Positions 55,417-64,000 of a DNA stretch of 64,000 nucleotides are shown here, in pieces; the stretch's first letter is position 1; each line of letters opens with the position of its first letter. The translations under genes were made by a program, and so were the position numbers. Source of the stretch: CAIKMD01 sp035277525 (lineage in GTDB: Bacteria > Pseudomonadota > Alphaproteobacteria > ATCC43930 > CGMCC-115725); the NCBI GenBank assembly GCA_035277525.1, contig DATEKH010000210.1, positions 1-64,000 of the forward strand, read 5' to 3'. Below the pieces are notes generated by a model. The model was not told the DNA's origin, did not search any database, and saw only the letters and a list, made by a program, of their open reading frames with translations.

Positions 55417-55890
55417 ATGAGCAATTTCGATTTCAACCGAAGCTTCGGCTTCGTGCTGCACGAGACTGCGCGGCTTTTGAGCAAGCGCTACGATCAGCGT
55501 GCCAAATCCCTGGGACTTACCCGCGCGCAAATCCAGGTTCTCGCCTATCTCGTCTACCATGAGGGCATCAACCAGGCTGGCCTTGCCGAGCTCATCGAGA
55601 TCGAGCCGATTTCGCTCGCCCGTCTGATCGACCGGATGGAGCAGGCCGGCTGGGTCGAGCGCCGTTCCGACCCGCGCGACCGGCGTGCCTGGCAACTCTA
55701 CATCACCGAAAAAGCAAAGCCCGTCTTTGCAGAAATGATCGCCATCGGCGTTGAGGTCAGAGGCGAGGCGCTGGCGGGCTTTAGCGAGAAGGAACGCGAT
55801 CACGTCATGGAGCTGCTGTTGCGCGTGCGGCGCAATCTTTCCGATCGGGGCGGCGAGGATGCATCGCCGCTCGCGGGAGCCGCCGAATGA
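55417..55890 (+). CDS. MarR-family transcriptional regulator
   Basis: A 157-residue winged-helix regulator. The HTH reads NQAGLAELIEIEPISLARLIDRMEQAGWV near residues 50-80, and the wing carries the conserved RRSDPRDRRAWQLYIT. CCTCCC just before the ATG replaces a usual purine-rich site, so translation initiation may be weak. The next gene overlaps its stop (ATGA). It probably represses the emrAB genes until a phenolic or other ligand binds, acting through the palindromes upstream. Confidence 0.92.
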   Translation: MSNFDFNRSFGFVLHETARLLSKRYDQRAKSLGLTRAQIQVLAYLVYHEGINQAGLAELIEIEPISLARLIDRMEQAGWVERRSDPRDRRAWQLYITEKAKPVFAEMIAIGVEVRGEALAGFSEKERDHVMELLLRVRRNLSDRGGEDASPLAGAAE

Positions 55891-56966
55891 GCGCCGTCAG
55901 CGACGCCCGTGCACGCATCAACCGTGCCGGCGTGCGGCTGCGCCTCCTGTTGATGGCGAGCGTGCCTTTGATCCTGGTTGGCATCGCCGCCTATCTCTAC
56001 GTGAACGCCGGAAGCTCGGCCTCGACCGACGACGCCTATGTCCAGGCCGACAAGCTCGCGACCAGCGCCGATGTCAGCGGCCGCGTGGTCGCGGTCGAGG
56101 TGAAGGACAATCAATGGGTCAAGAAAGGCGCAGTGCTGTTCCGGCTCGACGACGCGCCGTACCGCATCGCGCTCGAACATGCCAAGGCTCAACTTGCCAG
56201 CGCGCGGCTCCAAGTCGACGGGCTGCGTGCGACCTATCATCAGCGCGCCGCCGATTTGAAGGCGGCCGAGGATACGCTCGCCTATATGCAGCGCGAGGCC
56301 GACCGCCAGCAGCAGCTGCTCGCGACCCATGTCACCACTCAGTCGAAATACGACGAGGCACGGCACAATCTCGATAATGCACGCCAGCAGGTGACCGCGA
56401 TGCAGCAGCAGCTCAACAATGTGCTGGCGAGCCTCGGCGGTCAGCCCGATCTTCCGACCGATCAGAACCCGCTGGTTATGCAGGCGCAGGCGCAGGTCGA
56501 CAAGGCTGCGCTCGACCTGTCCTATACCGTGGTGCGGGCGCCGGCCGACGGCTTTGTCACCAAGGTCAATAATCTGCCGGTTGGGCAATATCTCGCCGCG
56601 GGCAGCACCGCCTTCGATCTGATCGAAACCGACCACGCCTGGATCGAGGCCAATTTCAAGGAAACGGATTTGACGCGCATGCGGCCGGGCCAGACGGCGA
56701 GCTGCGCCATCGACACTTATCCGGGCAGGACCTTCACCGCGCGCGTCGAGAGCATCAGCGCCGGCACCGGCTCCGAGTTCTCGGTTTTGCCGCCGCAGAA
56801 CGCGACCGGCAATTGGGTGAAGATCGTGCAGCGCGTGCCTGTGCGCCTGGCCATCGAGAATCCCGATCCGGATTATCCGCTGCGCGCCGGCATGAGCGCG
56901 ACCTGCGACGTCGATACCCGCACCTTGCCGCCCTGGACCACGCCGGAGACCGCGTCTCGGCAATGA
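55887..56966 (+). CDS. emrA: HlyD/EmrA-family membrane fusion protein
   Basis: A 359-residue periplasmic adaptor. One N-terminal helix (LRLLLMASVPLILVGIAAYLYV) is followed by STDDAYVQADKLATSADVSG, a long coiled-coil hairpin (about residues 95-185, rich in Gln, Ala and Arg), and APADGFVTKVNNLPVGQYL. The layout is that of EmrA. It overlaps marR and emrB by four bases each, forming one translation-coupled operon. It needs an outer-membrane channel; none is encoded here, so it may use one of those at 19-30 kb. Confidence 0.9.
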   Translation: MSAVSDARARINRAGVRLRLLLMASVPLILVGIAAYLYVNAGSSASTDDAYVQADKLATSADVSGRVVAVEVKDNQWVKKGAVLFRLDDAPYRIALEHAKAQLASARLQVDGLRATYHQRAADLKAAEDTLAYMQREADRQQQLLATHVTTQSKYDEARHNLDNARQQVTAMQQQLNNVLASLGGQPDLPTDQNPLVMQAQAQVDKAALDLSYTVVRAPADGFVTKVNNLPVGQYLAAGSTAFDLIETDHAWIEANFKETDLTRMRPGQTASCAIDTYPGRTFTARVESISAGTGSEFSVLPPQNATGNWVKIVQRVPVRLAIENPDPDYPLRAGMSATCDVDTRTLPPWTTPETASRQ

Positions 56967-58498
56967 GCCCGGCCGGCAGTCCTTTCATCGAAGTCAAGCA
57001 TCACGGCCTGATCACCATCTCGATCATGGCGGCGACCATGATGCAGGCGCTCGACACGACGATCGCCAATGTCGCGCTGCCCTATATGCAAGGGACGTTC
57101 TCGGTCGCACAGGACCAGATCACCTGGGTGCTGACCTCCTACATCGTCGCGGCGGCGATCGCGACGCCGCTCACCGGTTGGCTTGCCACCAGCTTCGGCA
57201 CCAAGCGAGTGTTCGTCCTCTCGATCGTCGGCTTCACCATCGCTTCGGCGCTGTGCGGCGTCGCCGGCAGCATTTATCAGATCGTCTTCTATCGGCTTGT
57301 GCAGGGGATATGCGGCGCGGCGCTGGTGCCCTTGGCGCAGTCCGTGCTTCTCGAGATCAATCCGCCCGCGCGCCAGGGCCGCGCGATGGCGATCTGGGGC
57401 GTCGGCGTCATGCTGGGGCCGATCTTGGGGCCGACGCTCGGCGGCTGGCTCACCGAGCATTACTCCTGGCGCTACGTCTTCTACATCAACGTACCGATCG
57501 GCATTCTTGCGACGTTCGGCCTCGCGCTGTTCCTTCATGAATCGCCGCAGCACCGGCGCAGCTTCGATTTCTTCGGCTTCGCCATGCTGAGCCTCGGCAT
57601 CGGCGCGCTGCAAATGATGCTCGACCGCGGCGAGCTCAAGGACTGGTTCGGCTCGACCGAGATTCGCGTCGAGCTGGCGCTCGCCATCGCCGGATTCTGG
57701 GTGTTCCTCATTCACGCCGCGACCGCGAAGAATTCCTTCATCAATCTGCGCATCTTCAAGGATTGGAATTTCTCCGCCGGCCAAATCCTGATGTTTCTCA
57801 TCGCGATGGTGCTCTATTCCTCCACCGCGCTGCTGCCGACCCTGCTGCAAGAGCTCTACAGCTATCCGGTCGAGACCGCCGGCTGGCTGATGACGCCGCG
57901 CGGCATCGGCACCATGGCCTCGATGATGATCGTCGGCCGCCTCACCAACCGCTACGATGCGCGATTGCTGATGCTGGTGGGGTTCCTCATCGGCGCCTAT
58001 GGCTTTTGGCTGCCGACGCGGTGGACGCTCGATATGGGTTGGGAGCCGATTGCTTGGGCGGGCGTCGCCCAGGGCATCGGCATGGGGCTGTTGTTCGTGC
58101 CGCTCTCGCTGGCGAGCTTCGGCACGCTGGCGCCGCAATTCCGCAACGAGGCCACGGCGATCTACAGCCTCGTGCGCAATATCGGCGGCAGCATCGGCAT
58201 TTCGATCTCCGAGGCCTATCTCGCCAATTCGATCCAGGCCAACCATCAGACGCTCGCGACGCATGTGACGCCCTTTAACAGCGCACTCAACGCACCGGGC
58301 GCGGCGACGATCTGGAACCTCCATTCCGCCTCGGGACTGAGCGCGCTCAATTTCGAGGTGACGCGGCAGGCGACGATGATCGCCTATCTCGACGCGTTCA
58401 TGATGATGACGGTGCTGACCGTCTGCGCGGTTCCGCTGCTGGTGATGCTGCGGCGGATCGATCCGCGCCGCGGCCGCGCGCCTGCCGCCGCCGAATAG
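56963..58498 (+). CDS. emrB: DHA2-family drug:H+ antiporter (EmrB-like)
   Basis: A 511-residue, fourteen-helix MFS exporter. MMQALDTTIANVALPYMQG in helix 1 is the DHA2 motif, GWLATSFGTKRVFVLSIVG is loop 2-3 and LGPILGPTLGGWLTEHYSWR is motif C. It works with the EmrA-like adaptor to move hydrophobic toxicants across the envelope using the proton gradient. The length is typical and the frame intact. It is the end of the marR operon and is convergent with a small unknown gene. Confidence 0.92.
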   Translation: MSPAGSPFIEVKHHGLITISIMAATMMQALDTTIANVALPYMQGTFSVAQDQITWVLTSYIVAAAIATPLTGWLATSFGTKRVFVLSIVGFTIASALCGVAGSIYQIVFYRLVQGICGAALVPLAQSVLLEINPPARQGRAMAIWGVGVMLGPILGPTLGGWLTEHYSWRYVFYINVPIGILATFGLALFLHESPQHRRSFDFFGFAMLSLGIGALQMMLDRGELKDWFGSTEIRVELALAIAGFWVFLIHAATAKNSFINLRIFKDWNFSAGQILMFLIAMVLYSSTALLPTLLQELYSYPVETAGWLMTPRGIGTMASMMIVGRLTNRYDARLLMLVGFLIGAYGFWLPTRWTLDMGWEPIAWAGVAQGIGMGLLFVPLSLASFGTLAPQFRNEATAIYSLVRNIGGSIGISISEAYLANSIQANHQTLATHVTPFNSALNAPGAATIWNLHSASGLSALNFEVTRQATMIAYLDAFMMMTVLTVCAVPLLVMLRRIDPRRGRAPAAAE

Positions 58499-58505
58499 CT
58501 TGCAT

Positions 58506-58946
58506 TCAGTCCCGCTCGAGGGCTGCGCGAAACTGCCTCGGGTCGAAATCGGCGGCGCCGTCGGCGCCGCGGCGCGTCACGTTGAGATCGAGGCGCGCCG
58601 CCGCCAGCAGCGCATCCTCGGTCAAGGCGCCGCCGGGCTCCTCCGCATCGATCGCGAGGACGGCGAGAGACGGGCTTTGCGCCAACATCCGGTAGAGCGC
58701 CGTCACGCGCAGATAGAGCGTCAAGGTCGCCTGCACGCCGGTGCCGAGCTCCTCGGCAAAGAGATCGAGCACCGCGCGGGTGTCGATCGGCGCTTCGGCC
58801 TCGTCATCGTCCTCCGCGGGCGGCGTCTCCGCGGCGAGCTGCTCGAGGTATTCGCGAAAGAGAAAGATCGCCGACGCCAAAAGCTCGGGCTCGACTGGGG
58901 GAACGTGCGGCGGCAGGGAGGGGGGCGGAGAAGGGAGCTCGTCCAT
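58506..58946 (-). CDS. Hypothetical acidic helical protein
   Basis: A 146-residue protein I do not recognise. It begins with a proline-rich stretch (PSPPPSLPPHVPPVEPELL), then an acidic middle (AEDDDEAEAP) and predicted helices (VLDLFAEELGTGVQATLTLY, RVTALYRMLAQSPSLAVL). There is no signal peptide, membrane helix or cysteine. The frame is on the strand opposite to shorter open frames and has coding-like third-position GC, so it is probably real. It is convergent with emrB and divergent from the ClC gene. Confidence 0.5.
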   Translation of the reverse strand: MDELPSPPPSLPPHVPPVEPELLASAIFLFREYLEQLAAETPPAEDDDEAEAPIDTRAVLDLFAEELGTGVQATLTLYLRVTALYRMLAQSPSLAVLAIDAEEPGGALTEDALLAAARLDLNVTRRGADGAADFDPRQFRAALERD

Positions 58947-59044
58947 CGCCGGTTCCTAGCGCGGCCGCGTCGGCCTGTCAGCGGGGCAGCGCCACCGGCG
59001 CGCTGCGATATTCCGGCAACAGCGGCGGTTTTTTTACGGCGGCG

Positions 59045-61009
59045 ATGGTTTCGGCGCTGCGGAAAACGCTATGCCGGGCGTTGTCGAACTATTCCGGCGC
59101 TTACCAAGACCGGCCGGATCGGAGTGATTGTTTGCGCGACAAATCTGTGGCCGCCGAGGGGCGCGTCGCCACCCTCGCCGAGCTCTCGGCAGTGGCGCTG
59201 GCGCTCGGCGTCGCGACCGGCCTCGCGGGCGTCGCCTTCCGTGCGGTTGTGGCGGCCATTCACGATTTCTTCTTTCTCGGCGAATTCTCGCTCTATTACG
59301 ACCCGAACGTGCACACGCCGGCGAGCTGGCTCGGCCCGCTCGTGATTTTCGCGCCCTTGATCGGCGGCATGGCGGTGGTGTTCCTGACCCGGCTCGAGCC
59401 CGCGGACCGGCGCGGGCAGGGGGTCTCCGACATCATCGACGCGATCTACTATCGCGAGGGCCGGGTGCGCTCCGCTCCGGCTTTCGTCAAATCCTTCGCC
59501 GCGGGAATTCAGAGCGGATCCGGCGGCTCGGTCGGCCGCGAAGCCGCGATCGTTCAGATCGGCGCGGCGCTCGCCTCGCGCCTATCGCGACTCATCAACT
59601 TGGCGCAATGGCAGCGCATGACGCTCGTGGCCGCGGGCGGCGCGGCGGGCCTCGCCGCCGCCTTCAATGCGCCGCTCGGATCGATCGTCTTCGCGGTCGA
59701 GCTGATGATGCCGGAGATCAGCCCCCGCACGCTGCTGCCAGTGACAATCGCGGCCGGCGCCGGAACCTTCGTCGCCCGCTTGTTCTACGGCTTGCAGCCG
59801 ACCTTCCTGGTGCAGACGGTGATGGCGCCGGAGCTGCACATCTCGGGCGTGGCCGATCTGGTGCCTTATGTCGTCTTCGGCATCCTGCTCGGCTTTGCCG
59901 CGTGGTTCATGATTTGGGCGCTCGGCGCAACCGAGCGGCGCCTCACAGCGCTCGTGCCTCATCCCTATCTGCGCCACGCCACGGCAATGCTGGTCGTCGG
60001 GCTGATGATTTACGGAATGCTGCTCATTTCCGGCGATTATCAGCTTCAGGGGCCGAGCTACGCGGCTTTGCAAGACATTTTGCGCGGCGACGACAGCACG
60101 CTGGCGTTTCTGCTGCTGCTGTTCGCCGCCAAATTCGTGGCGACGACCTTGACCTTGGGCTCGGGCGGCAGCGGCGGCGTGTTCTCCGCCTCGCTCATCA
60201 TCGGCGCGTCGCTCGGCGGTGTCGTCGGCAATGTGACGCATCTCCTCCTGCCGCAGCTCAACGTCAACCTCCCGGATTACGCCGTCGTCGGCATGGCGGG
60301 CATGCTCGGCGGCACCACCGGCGCGGCCATGACCGCGATCGTCATGGTGTTCGAGCTCACCCGCGACTACAACGTGATCGTGCCGCTGATCATCGCGGTG
60401 ACGCTCGCGATCGCCGTGCGCCGCGCCGTGCTGCCGCAAAGCGTCTATACGCTGAAGCTCGCGGGCAAGGGCCATGAAGTGCCCGACTCCCTGCAAGCCA
60501 ACATGTACCGCATTCGCCTGGCCGGGCGCGCGATGTCGACCGATTTCGAGCTGCGACCCGCCGAGGCCAGGCTCTCCGACACGCTTGCCTCGCTGGTCGA
60601 GACTGGCCGGCCGCTCTACGTCATCATCGCCGACGGCAACCGCATCGCGGGTTATCTGCGTCTCGATGCCGGCTTCAAGCTGTGGCAGCCGCGCGAGGAG
60701 GGGCTCACGCTCGGCGATGTGGCGCGCAACGATTTCGTGCTGGCGCGGCCGAGCGATACGATGTTCCACGTGATCGGGCGCTTGGCGCGGCGCGGCGCGC
60801 GGCTGGTCATCGTCGTCGGCGGCGCGCAGCGCATTCCGCGCATTGGCAATGTCGGGGGCGTCATCGCACTCGAAACCATGGGCGCCGCCGTGATCGAGAA
60901 CGCGCGCGCCTATGCGCCGCACGCGGCGCGCGATCCGTTTCCCTTACTCTATCGCAAGCGCGTTATCTGGCCGTTCCCATTCCGGCGCGGCCGGCGCGAT
61001 CACGCCTGA
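59045..61009 (+). CDS. ClC-family chloride channel/antiporter
   Basis: A 654-residue membrane protein: about residues 40-460 form the ClC transport domain, and the remaining 190 residues are a soluble C-terminal region (LRPAEARLSDTLASLVETG, LYVIIADGNRIAGYLRL) that looks like CBS repeats. The selectivity sequences read GQGVSD, GSGGSVGREAAIVQIG (Glu166 is the gating glutamate position) and GSGGSGGVFSASLIIG, each altered from the textbook GSGIP, GREGP and GxFxP. The internal-glutamate position seems to be Leu (FAVELMMPE), by eye. The start codon is uncertain; a GTG near residue 35 could be the real start. Confidence 0.85.
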   Translation: MVSALRKTLCRALSNYSGAYQDRPDRSDCLRDKSVAAEGRVATLAELSAVALALGVATGLAGVAFRAVVAAIHDFFFLGEFSLYYDPNVHTPASWLGPLVIFAPLIGGMAVVFLTRLEPADRRGQGVSDIIDAIYYREGRVRSAPAFVKSFAAGIQSGSGGSVGREAAIVQIGAALASRLSRLINLAQWQRMTLVAAGGAAGLAAAFNAPLGSIVFAVELMMPEISPRTLLPVTIAAGAGTFVARLFYGLQPTFLVQTVMAPELHISGVADLVPYVVFGILLGFAAWFMIWALGATERRLTALVPHPYLRHATAMLVVGLMIYGMLLISGDYQLQGPSYAALQDILRGDDSTLAFLLLLFAAKFVATTLTLGSGGSGGVFSASLIIGASLGGVVGNVTHLLLPQLNVNLPDYAVVGMAGMLGGTTGAAMTAIVMVFELTRDYNVIVPLIIAVTLAIAVRRAVLPQSVYTLKLAGKGHEVPDSLQANMYRIRLAGRAMSTDFELRPAEARLSDTLASLVETGRPLYVIIADGNRIAGYLRLDAGFKLWQPREEGLTLGDVARNDFVLARPSDTMFHVIGRLARRGARLVIVVGGAQRIPRIGNVGGVIALETMGAAVIENARAYAPHAARDPFPLLYRKRVIWPFPFRRGRRDHA

Positions 61010-61043
61010 GCCGCGGCGCCGCCGCGGCGGGTGCTGACGTCGC

Positions 61044-61484
61044 CTAAATCTGCTCGCCGGTGTCGGCGGCGAGCCCGGCCGCCTTGATGCCGGCGACGGC
61101 GCAAGCCTCGTCATTCTCCGAGGTGTCGCCGGATATGCCGACAGCGCCGATGATCGTGCGGTCGGCGGCGCGGATGAGGACGCCGCCCGGCGCGGGCACG
61201 ACCTTGCCTTCGGATGCGACCATCAGCGCCGTCAGAAAGGCGGGACCCGATTGCACCCGGCGAGCGAATTCGCGGCCGCCGAATCCCATGCCGAGCGTGC
61301 CCCAGGCTTTGCCTTGGGCGATTTGCGGCCGCAGGATGCTCGCGCCGTCCTCGCGCTTGAACGCCAGGAGATGGCCGCCGGCATCGAGCACGGCGACGGC
61401 CAGCGGCTTGAATTTCGCCTGACGGCCATGCTCGAGCGCCTTGTCGACGATGGTCGAGGCTTGGGCGAGGGTCAGTATCGTCAT
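61044..61484 (-). CDS. GlcG/HbpS (DUF336) family protein
   Basis: A 146-residue protein of the GlcG/HbpS/PduO-C family. LAVAVLDAGGHLLAFKREDG near residue 30 and GGVLIRAADRTIIGAVGISGDT near residue 105 are typical, as is ENDEACAVAGI at the C-terminus. The ATG at 61484 follows AGGGAG; an ATG 23 codons upstream lies in probable non-coding DNA. HbpS binds haem and GlcG is of unknown function beside glycolate genes. There is no signal peptide. It is divergent from the second Pht5-like gene. Confidence 0.85.
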   Translation of the reverse strand: MTILTLAQASTIVDKALEHGRQAKFKPLAVAVLDAGGHLLAFKREDGASILRPQIAQGKAWGTLGMGFGGREFARRVQSGPAFLTALMVASEGKVVPAPGGVLIRAADRTIIGAVGISGDTSENDEACAVAGIKAAGLAADTGEQI

Positions 61485-61572
61485 TGAAATCTCCCTGAAA
61501 AGCCGAGGTGGCGGCGATGGCTCACGGGTGGCAATATCACGCCCGTCACGCAAAAGGGATAGGAAATCGTCG

Positions 61573-62565
61573 ATGTCGAAATTGCGTCTGTCTTTTTCGT
61601 GCTGGGGCTATGACCGCATGCGCGCCCTTGTCGATGGCAGCGTCGAGCCCGAAGGGATCGATCTCAACTGCTTGACCAACGTCGTGGAGGAAACTTTCTT
61701 CCGCATGGCGCGTCACCGCGAGTTCGACGTGGCCGAGATGTCGCTCTCGTCCTATTGCGTGTCGCTCATGCGGCCCGAGCGGCCGTTCATCGCGATCCCG
61801 GTCTTTCCCTCGCGCATGTTCCGCCACGGCTTCACCTTCGTTTCGGCCAAGAGCGGCATCAAGGAGCCAAAGGATCTCGCCGGCAAGCGCGTCGGCACGC
61901 CGGAATATCAATTGACCGCGCCGGTGTGGATCCGCGGCATTCTGCAAGACGAATACGGGCTCGATCCCGCGAGCCCCGACTATCTGACGGGCGGCCTGTT
62001 CGAGCCCGGGCGCGAAGAGAAGATCACGCTGAACCTGCCCGAAAAATTCCGCGTCCGCTCGATCCCGGCGGGCAAGACGCTCTCCGGCATGATCGAGACG
62101 GGCGAGATCGACGCGCTGCAGGCGCCGCATCCGCCCTCGACCTTCTACAGCGCGCCGCAGGCGGTGAAGCGCTTGCATGAGAATTACGTTGAAATCGAGC
62201 GGTCCTATTTCCGCAAGACGCGCATCTTTCCGATCATGCACACCGTCGCGATCAAGCGCGAAGTCTATGAGGCCAATCGCTGGATCGCGCGGGCGCTTTT
62301 CAAGGCGTTCCTCGCGGCGCAGCGCAAGGTCTATGACGGTTTCCACCATCACGAGGCCTATCAGACCATGCTGCCCTGGCAGATGGCCCAAGTCGAGGAG
62401 GCGCAGCGCATCCTGGGCGATGATTGGTGGGCCTATGGCTTCGAGCCCAATCGCCACGTCCTCGACACTTTTTTGCGCTATCACCACGAGCAAGGGCTCT
62501 CGTCGCGGCGCTTGACGCCCGAAGAGCTGTTCGCGCCGGAAACCTTCGAGAGCTTCAAGATCTGA
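61573..62565 (+). CDS. 4,5-dihydroxyphthalate decarboxylase-like (Pht5 family) protein, second copy
   Basis: A 330-residue paralogue of the product of 977-1963. It shares the order of blocks: SCWGYDRMRALVDGSVEPEG, FPSRMFRHGFTFVSAKSGI, KEPKDLAGKRVGTPEYQLTA and TRIFPIMHTVAIKREVYEA. It has no signal peptide. A YDPHFSL-like metal site is not evident, so the enzyme mechanism is not readable. GGGATAGGA precedes the ATG. The next gene encodes a secreted PQQ-type beta-propeller after 17 bp, a different context from the first copy. Confidence 0.75.
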   Translation: MSKLRLSFSCWGYDRMRALVDGSVEPEGIDLNCLTNVVEETFFRMARHREFDVAEMSLSSYCVSLMRPERPFIAIPVFPSRMFRHGFTFVSAKSGIKEPKDLAGKRVGTPEYQLTAPVWIRGILQDEYGLDPASPDYLTGGLFEPGREEKITLNLPEKFRVRSIPAGKTLSGMIETGEIDALQAPHPPSTFYSAPQAVKRLHENYVEIERSYFRKTRIFPIMHTVAIKREVYEANRWIARALFKAFLAAQRKVYDGFHHHEAYQTMLPWQMAQVEEAQRILGDDWWAYGFEPNRHVLDTFLRYHHEQGLSSRRLTPEELFAPETFESFKI

Positions 62566-62582
62566 CGGAAGCCGGAGAAGCC

Positions 62583-63887
62583 ATGCGGCGGCGGTGGATT
62601 GAAGAGGCGGGTCTCGGCGTCGCGCTGCTGGCGGGAGGAGCGCTCGGGCTGGGCGGTGCAGCGCGTGCAGCCGAGCCTATCTATCAGGGTCAGCAGGCTT
62701 TCGGCGGCTATCCGCGCGACGCACCGGGCGTATGGCACAAGATCACGCCGGCCGATCTGCCACCGCCTTTTGCGCCCGAGGCGCCGCCGAGTCCGCCGCA
62801 TGAGCCGCGCGCCCAAGGCACGGCGCCGCAGGTTTTGCCAGGCTTCTCGCTCTCGGTTTTCGCGACCGGACTCCGCGAGCCGCGCCAGATGAAGCGAGCG
62901 CCCAATGGCGACATCTTCCTCTCCGAAAGCGGCGCCGACCGCATTCGTGTCTTGCGCGCGCCCCAGGGCGCCGCCAAGGCCGCGAGCGATGAGATCTTTG
63001 CCGAGGTGCCGGCGCAGCCTTACGGCATCGCCTTCTACCCGCCCGGGCCAAACCCGCAATACCTCTATGTCGCCTCGGCAGGCGAGGTCGTGCGCATTCC
63101 CTATCGCGTGGGCGACACCAAGACGCGCGGACGAGCCGAAACCGTCATCCGCAACCTGCCCGATAGCGGCCATTGGACGCGCGACATTCTCTTCACGCCC
63201 GAAGGCAAGCATATGCTCGTTGCGGTCGGCTCGAACAGCAATATCAGCACCGGTGCGGCGGAGCGCTTCCGCGCCAATATTCTCGAATATTCGATCGATG
63301 GCACGGATCGCCGTGTCTACGCCTCGGGACTGCGCAACCCCGTGACGATCGCGTTCGATCCGGTCAACGACGCGCTGTGGGCGTCGGTCAATGAGCGCGA
63401 CCGCATGGGCGACAATCTACCGCCCGACTACGTCACCCATGTCGAAGAAGGAAAATTCTACGGGTGGCCATATTTCTATATCGGCAATCATCGCGATCCG
63501 CGGGTCAGCGGCACGCCGCCCGTGCCCGGCGATCAGGTCGTCCTACCCGATGTTTTGATCCAGCCGCATTCGGCGCCGCTCGGCATGGCATTCTACACGG
63601 GTACGCAGTTTCCCGCCGAATACCGCAACGATCTCTTCGTCGCGCTGCATGGCTCGTGGAATCGCAACGAGCCCACCGGTTACAAGGTGATCCGCGTGCA
63701 GATGCAGGACGGCCGTTCAACGGGCGCTTACGAGGATTTCATGACCGGCTTCCTCTCGGCCAATGGCGGCGTGCGCGGTCGCCCCGTCGGCGTCGTCGTG
63801 GCGGCAGATGGATCGCTCCTCGTCAGCGATGACGGCTCCGGCACGGTGTGGCGCATCGCCTATTCCGGCGGGAGAGAGGGCCGTTGA
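62583..63887 (+). CDS. Secreted sorbosone dehydrogenase/PQQ-dependent sugar dehydrogenase-like protein
   Basis: A 434-residue exported protein: a signal peptide (LGVALLAGGALGLGGAARA, cut before AEP) followed by a proline-rich spacer and a six-bladed beta-propeller from about residue 85. Typical blocks are LPGFSLSVFATGLREPRQMK, DSGHWTRDILFTPEGKHMLVAVGSNSN, ASGLRNPVTIAFDPVND, HVEEGKFYGWPYFY and LFVALHGSWNRNEPTGYKV. These match the L-sorbosone/soluble glucose dehydrogenase group, which bind PQQ and calcium in the periplasm. No PQQ biosynthesis gene is in the window. The stop overlaps the next start. Confidence 0.85.
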   Translation: MRRRWIEEAGLGVALLAGGALGLGGAARAAEPIYQGQQAFGGYPRDAPGVWHKITPADLPPPFAPEAPPSPPHEPRAQGTAPQVLPGFSLSVFATGLREPRQMKRAPNGDIFLSESGADRIRVLRAPQGAAKAASDEIFAEVPAQPYGIAFYPPGPNPQYLYVASAGEVVRIPYRVGDTKTRGRAETVIRNLPDSGHWTRDILFTPEGKHMLVAVGSNSNISTGAAERFRANILEYSIDGTDRRVYASGLRNPVTIAFDPVNDALWASVNERDRMGDNLPPDYVTHVEEGKFYGWPYFYIGNHRDPRVSGTPPVPGDQVVLPDVLIQPHSAPLGMAFYTGTQFPAEYRNDLFVALHGSWNRNEPTGYKVIRVQMQDGRSTGAYEDFMTGFLSANGGVRGRPVGVVVAADGSLLVSDDGSGTVWRIAYSGGREGR

Positions 63888-64000
63888 GCGACGCCATTCC
63901 GCTCTCCGCGACCGTGCTGCTGCTGCGTGATCGCGGCGAAGGCATCGAGGTGCTGATGATTACCCGGCATACCGAAGCGGTGTTCGCCGGCGGCGCGCGG
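63884..64000 (+). CDS. Nudix hydrolase, N-terminal fragment (cut by window end)
   Basis: A TTG start overlaps the preceding stop (TTGA at 63884-63887) and opens a frame running to the window end, 39 codons. The product begins SDAIPLSATVLLLRDRGEG and continues with IEVLMITRHTEAVFAGGAR. This is the first strand pair of Nudix hydrolases of the coenzyme-A/NUDT19-like group (pattern AATVLLLRD...VLLxRRxxxxxFxxGA), just before the Nudix box itself, which is outside the window. The family call is tentative for that reason. Confidence 0.6.
   Translation, partial: MSDAIPLSATVLLLRDRGEGIEVLMITRHTEAVFAGGAR

Overview
The window looks like a chromosomal stretch of a high-GC (roughly 65%) free-living soil or rhizosphere alphaproteobacterium. 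The evidence is an alphaproteobacterial gltBD pair, frequent GTG/TTG starts, many ATGA start/stop overlaps, small palindromic intergenic repeats of the kind common in Hyphomicrobiales and Rhodospirillales, and a very large share of genes for catabolism and transport of organic (probably aromatic) acids. I cannot name a genus from sequence alone. I see no tRNA, rRNA, insertion sequence, prophage or CRISPR array.

Layout. 1-6.7 kb: a catabolic operon with a gentisate-dioxygenase-like cupin (cut by the window edge), a 4,5-dihydroxyphthalate-decarboxylase-like (Pht5) protein, a class II aldolase-like protein and an SsuBC/TauBC-type ABC importer; a secreted substrate-binding protein is encoded convergently. 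6.9-12.4 kb: a tight four-gene operon of an MFS transporter, an unclassified PLP enzyme, a TPR/ATP-grasp ligase and a group II amino-acid decarboxylase. It looks like a small-molecule biosynthesis and transport system and is my main candidate for something undescribed. 12.9-19 kb: gltB-gltD. 19-30 kb: an MdtABC-like RND efflux locus with an outer-membrane factor at each end. 30-31.4 kb: an aromatic-acid/H+ symporter of the AAHS type.

31.4-37.6 kb: a methyl-cycle cluster with a short MetE-like methyltransferase, a protein joining a putative HTH to a SAM-binding fold, metK, ahcY and a MetF-like reductase. The gap before the HTH/SAM protein carries nested inverted repeats, which suggests a SAM- or SAH-responsive regulator with its operator. 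37.7-50.1 kb: a catabolic island. The minus strand carries a luciferase-like monooxygenase, two alpha/beta hydrolases, a GMC oxidoreductase, an amidohydrolase of the ACMSD/decarboxylase type, a cupin, a RidA protein and a cytochrome c. The plus strand carries a second gentisate-dioxygenase-like cupin, a PqqC/TenA-like putative diiron protein and an orphan molybdopterin hydroxylase large subunit.

50.3-58.5 kb: a thioesterase, two MFS transporters, a second amidohydrolase, a group III truncated haemoglobin and a marR-emrA-emrB efflux operon with two perfect 15-nt palindromes just before marR. 58.5-64 kb: an unknown acidic protein, a ClC-type chloride channel or antiporter, a GlcG/HbpS-like protein, a second Pht5-like protein, a secreted sorbosone-dehydrogenase-like beta-propeller and the start of a Nudix hydrolase that runs off the window.

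Taken together, the region imports and degrades (hydroxy)aromatic acids, exports toxic compounds, and holds central nitrogen assimilation (GltBD) and one-carbon/SAM recycling between these accessory blocks. All functions come from reading translated motifs by eye; no database search was run.
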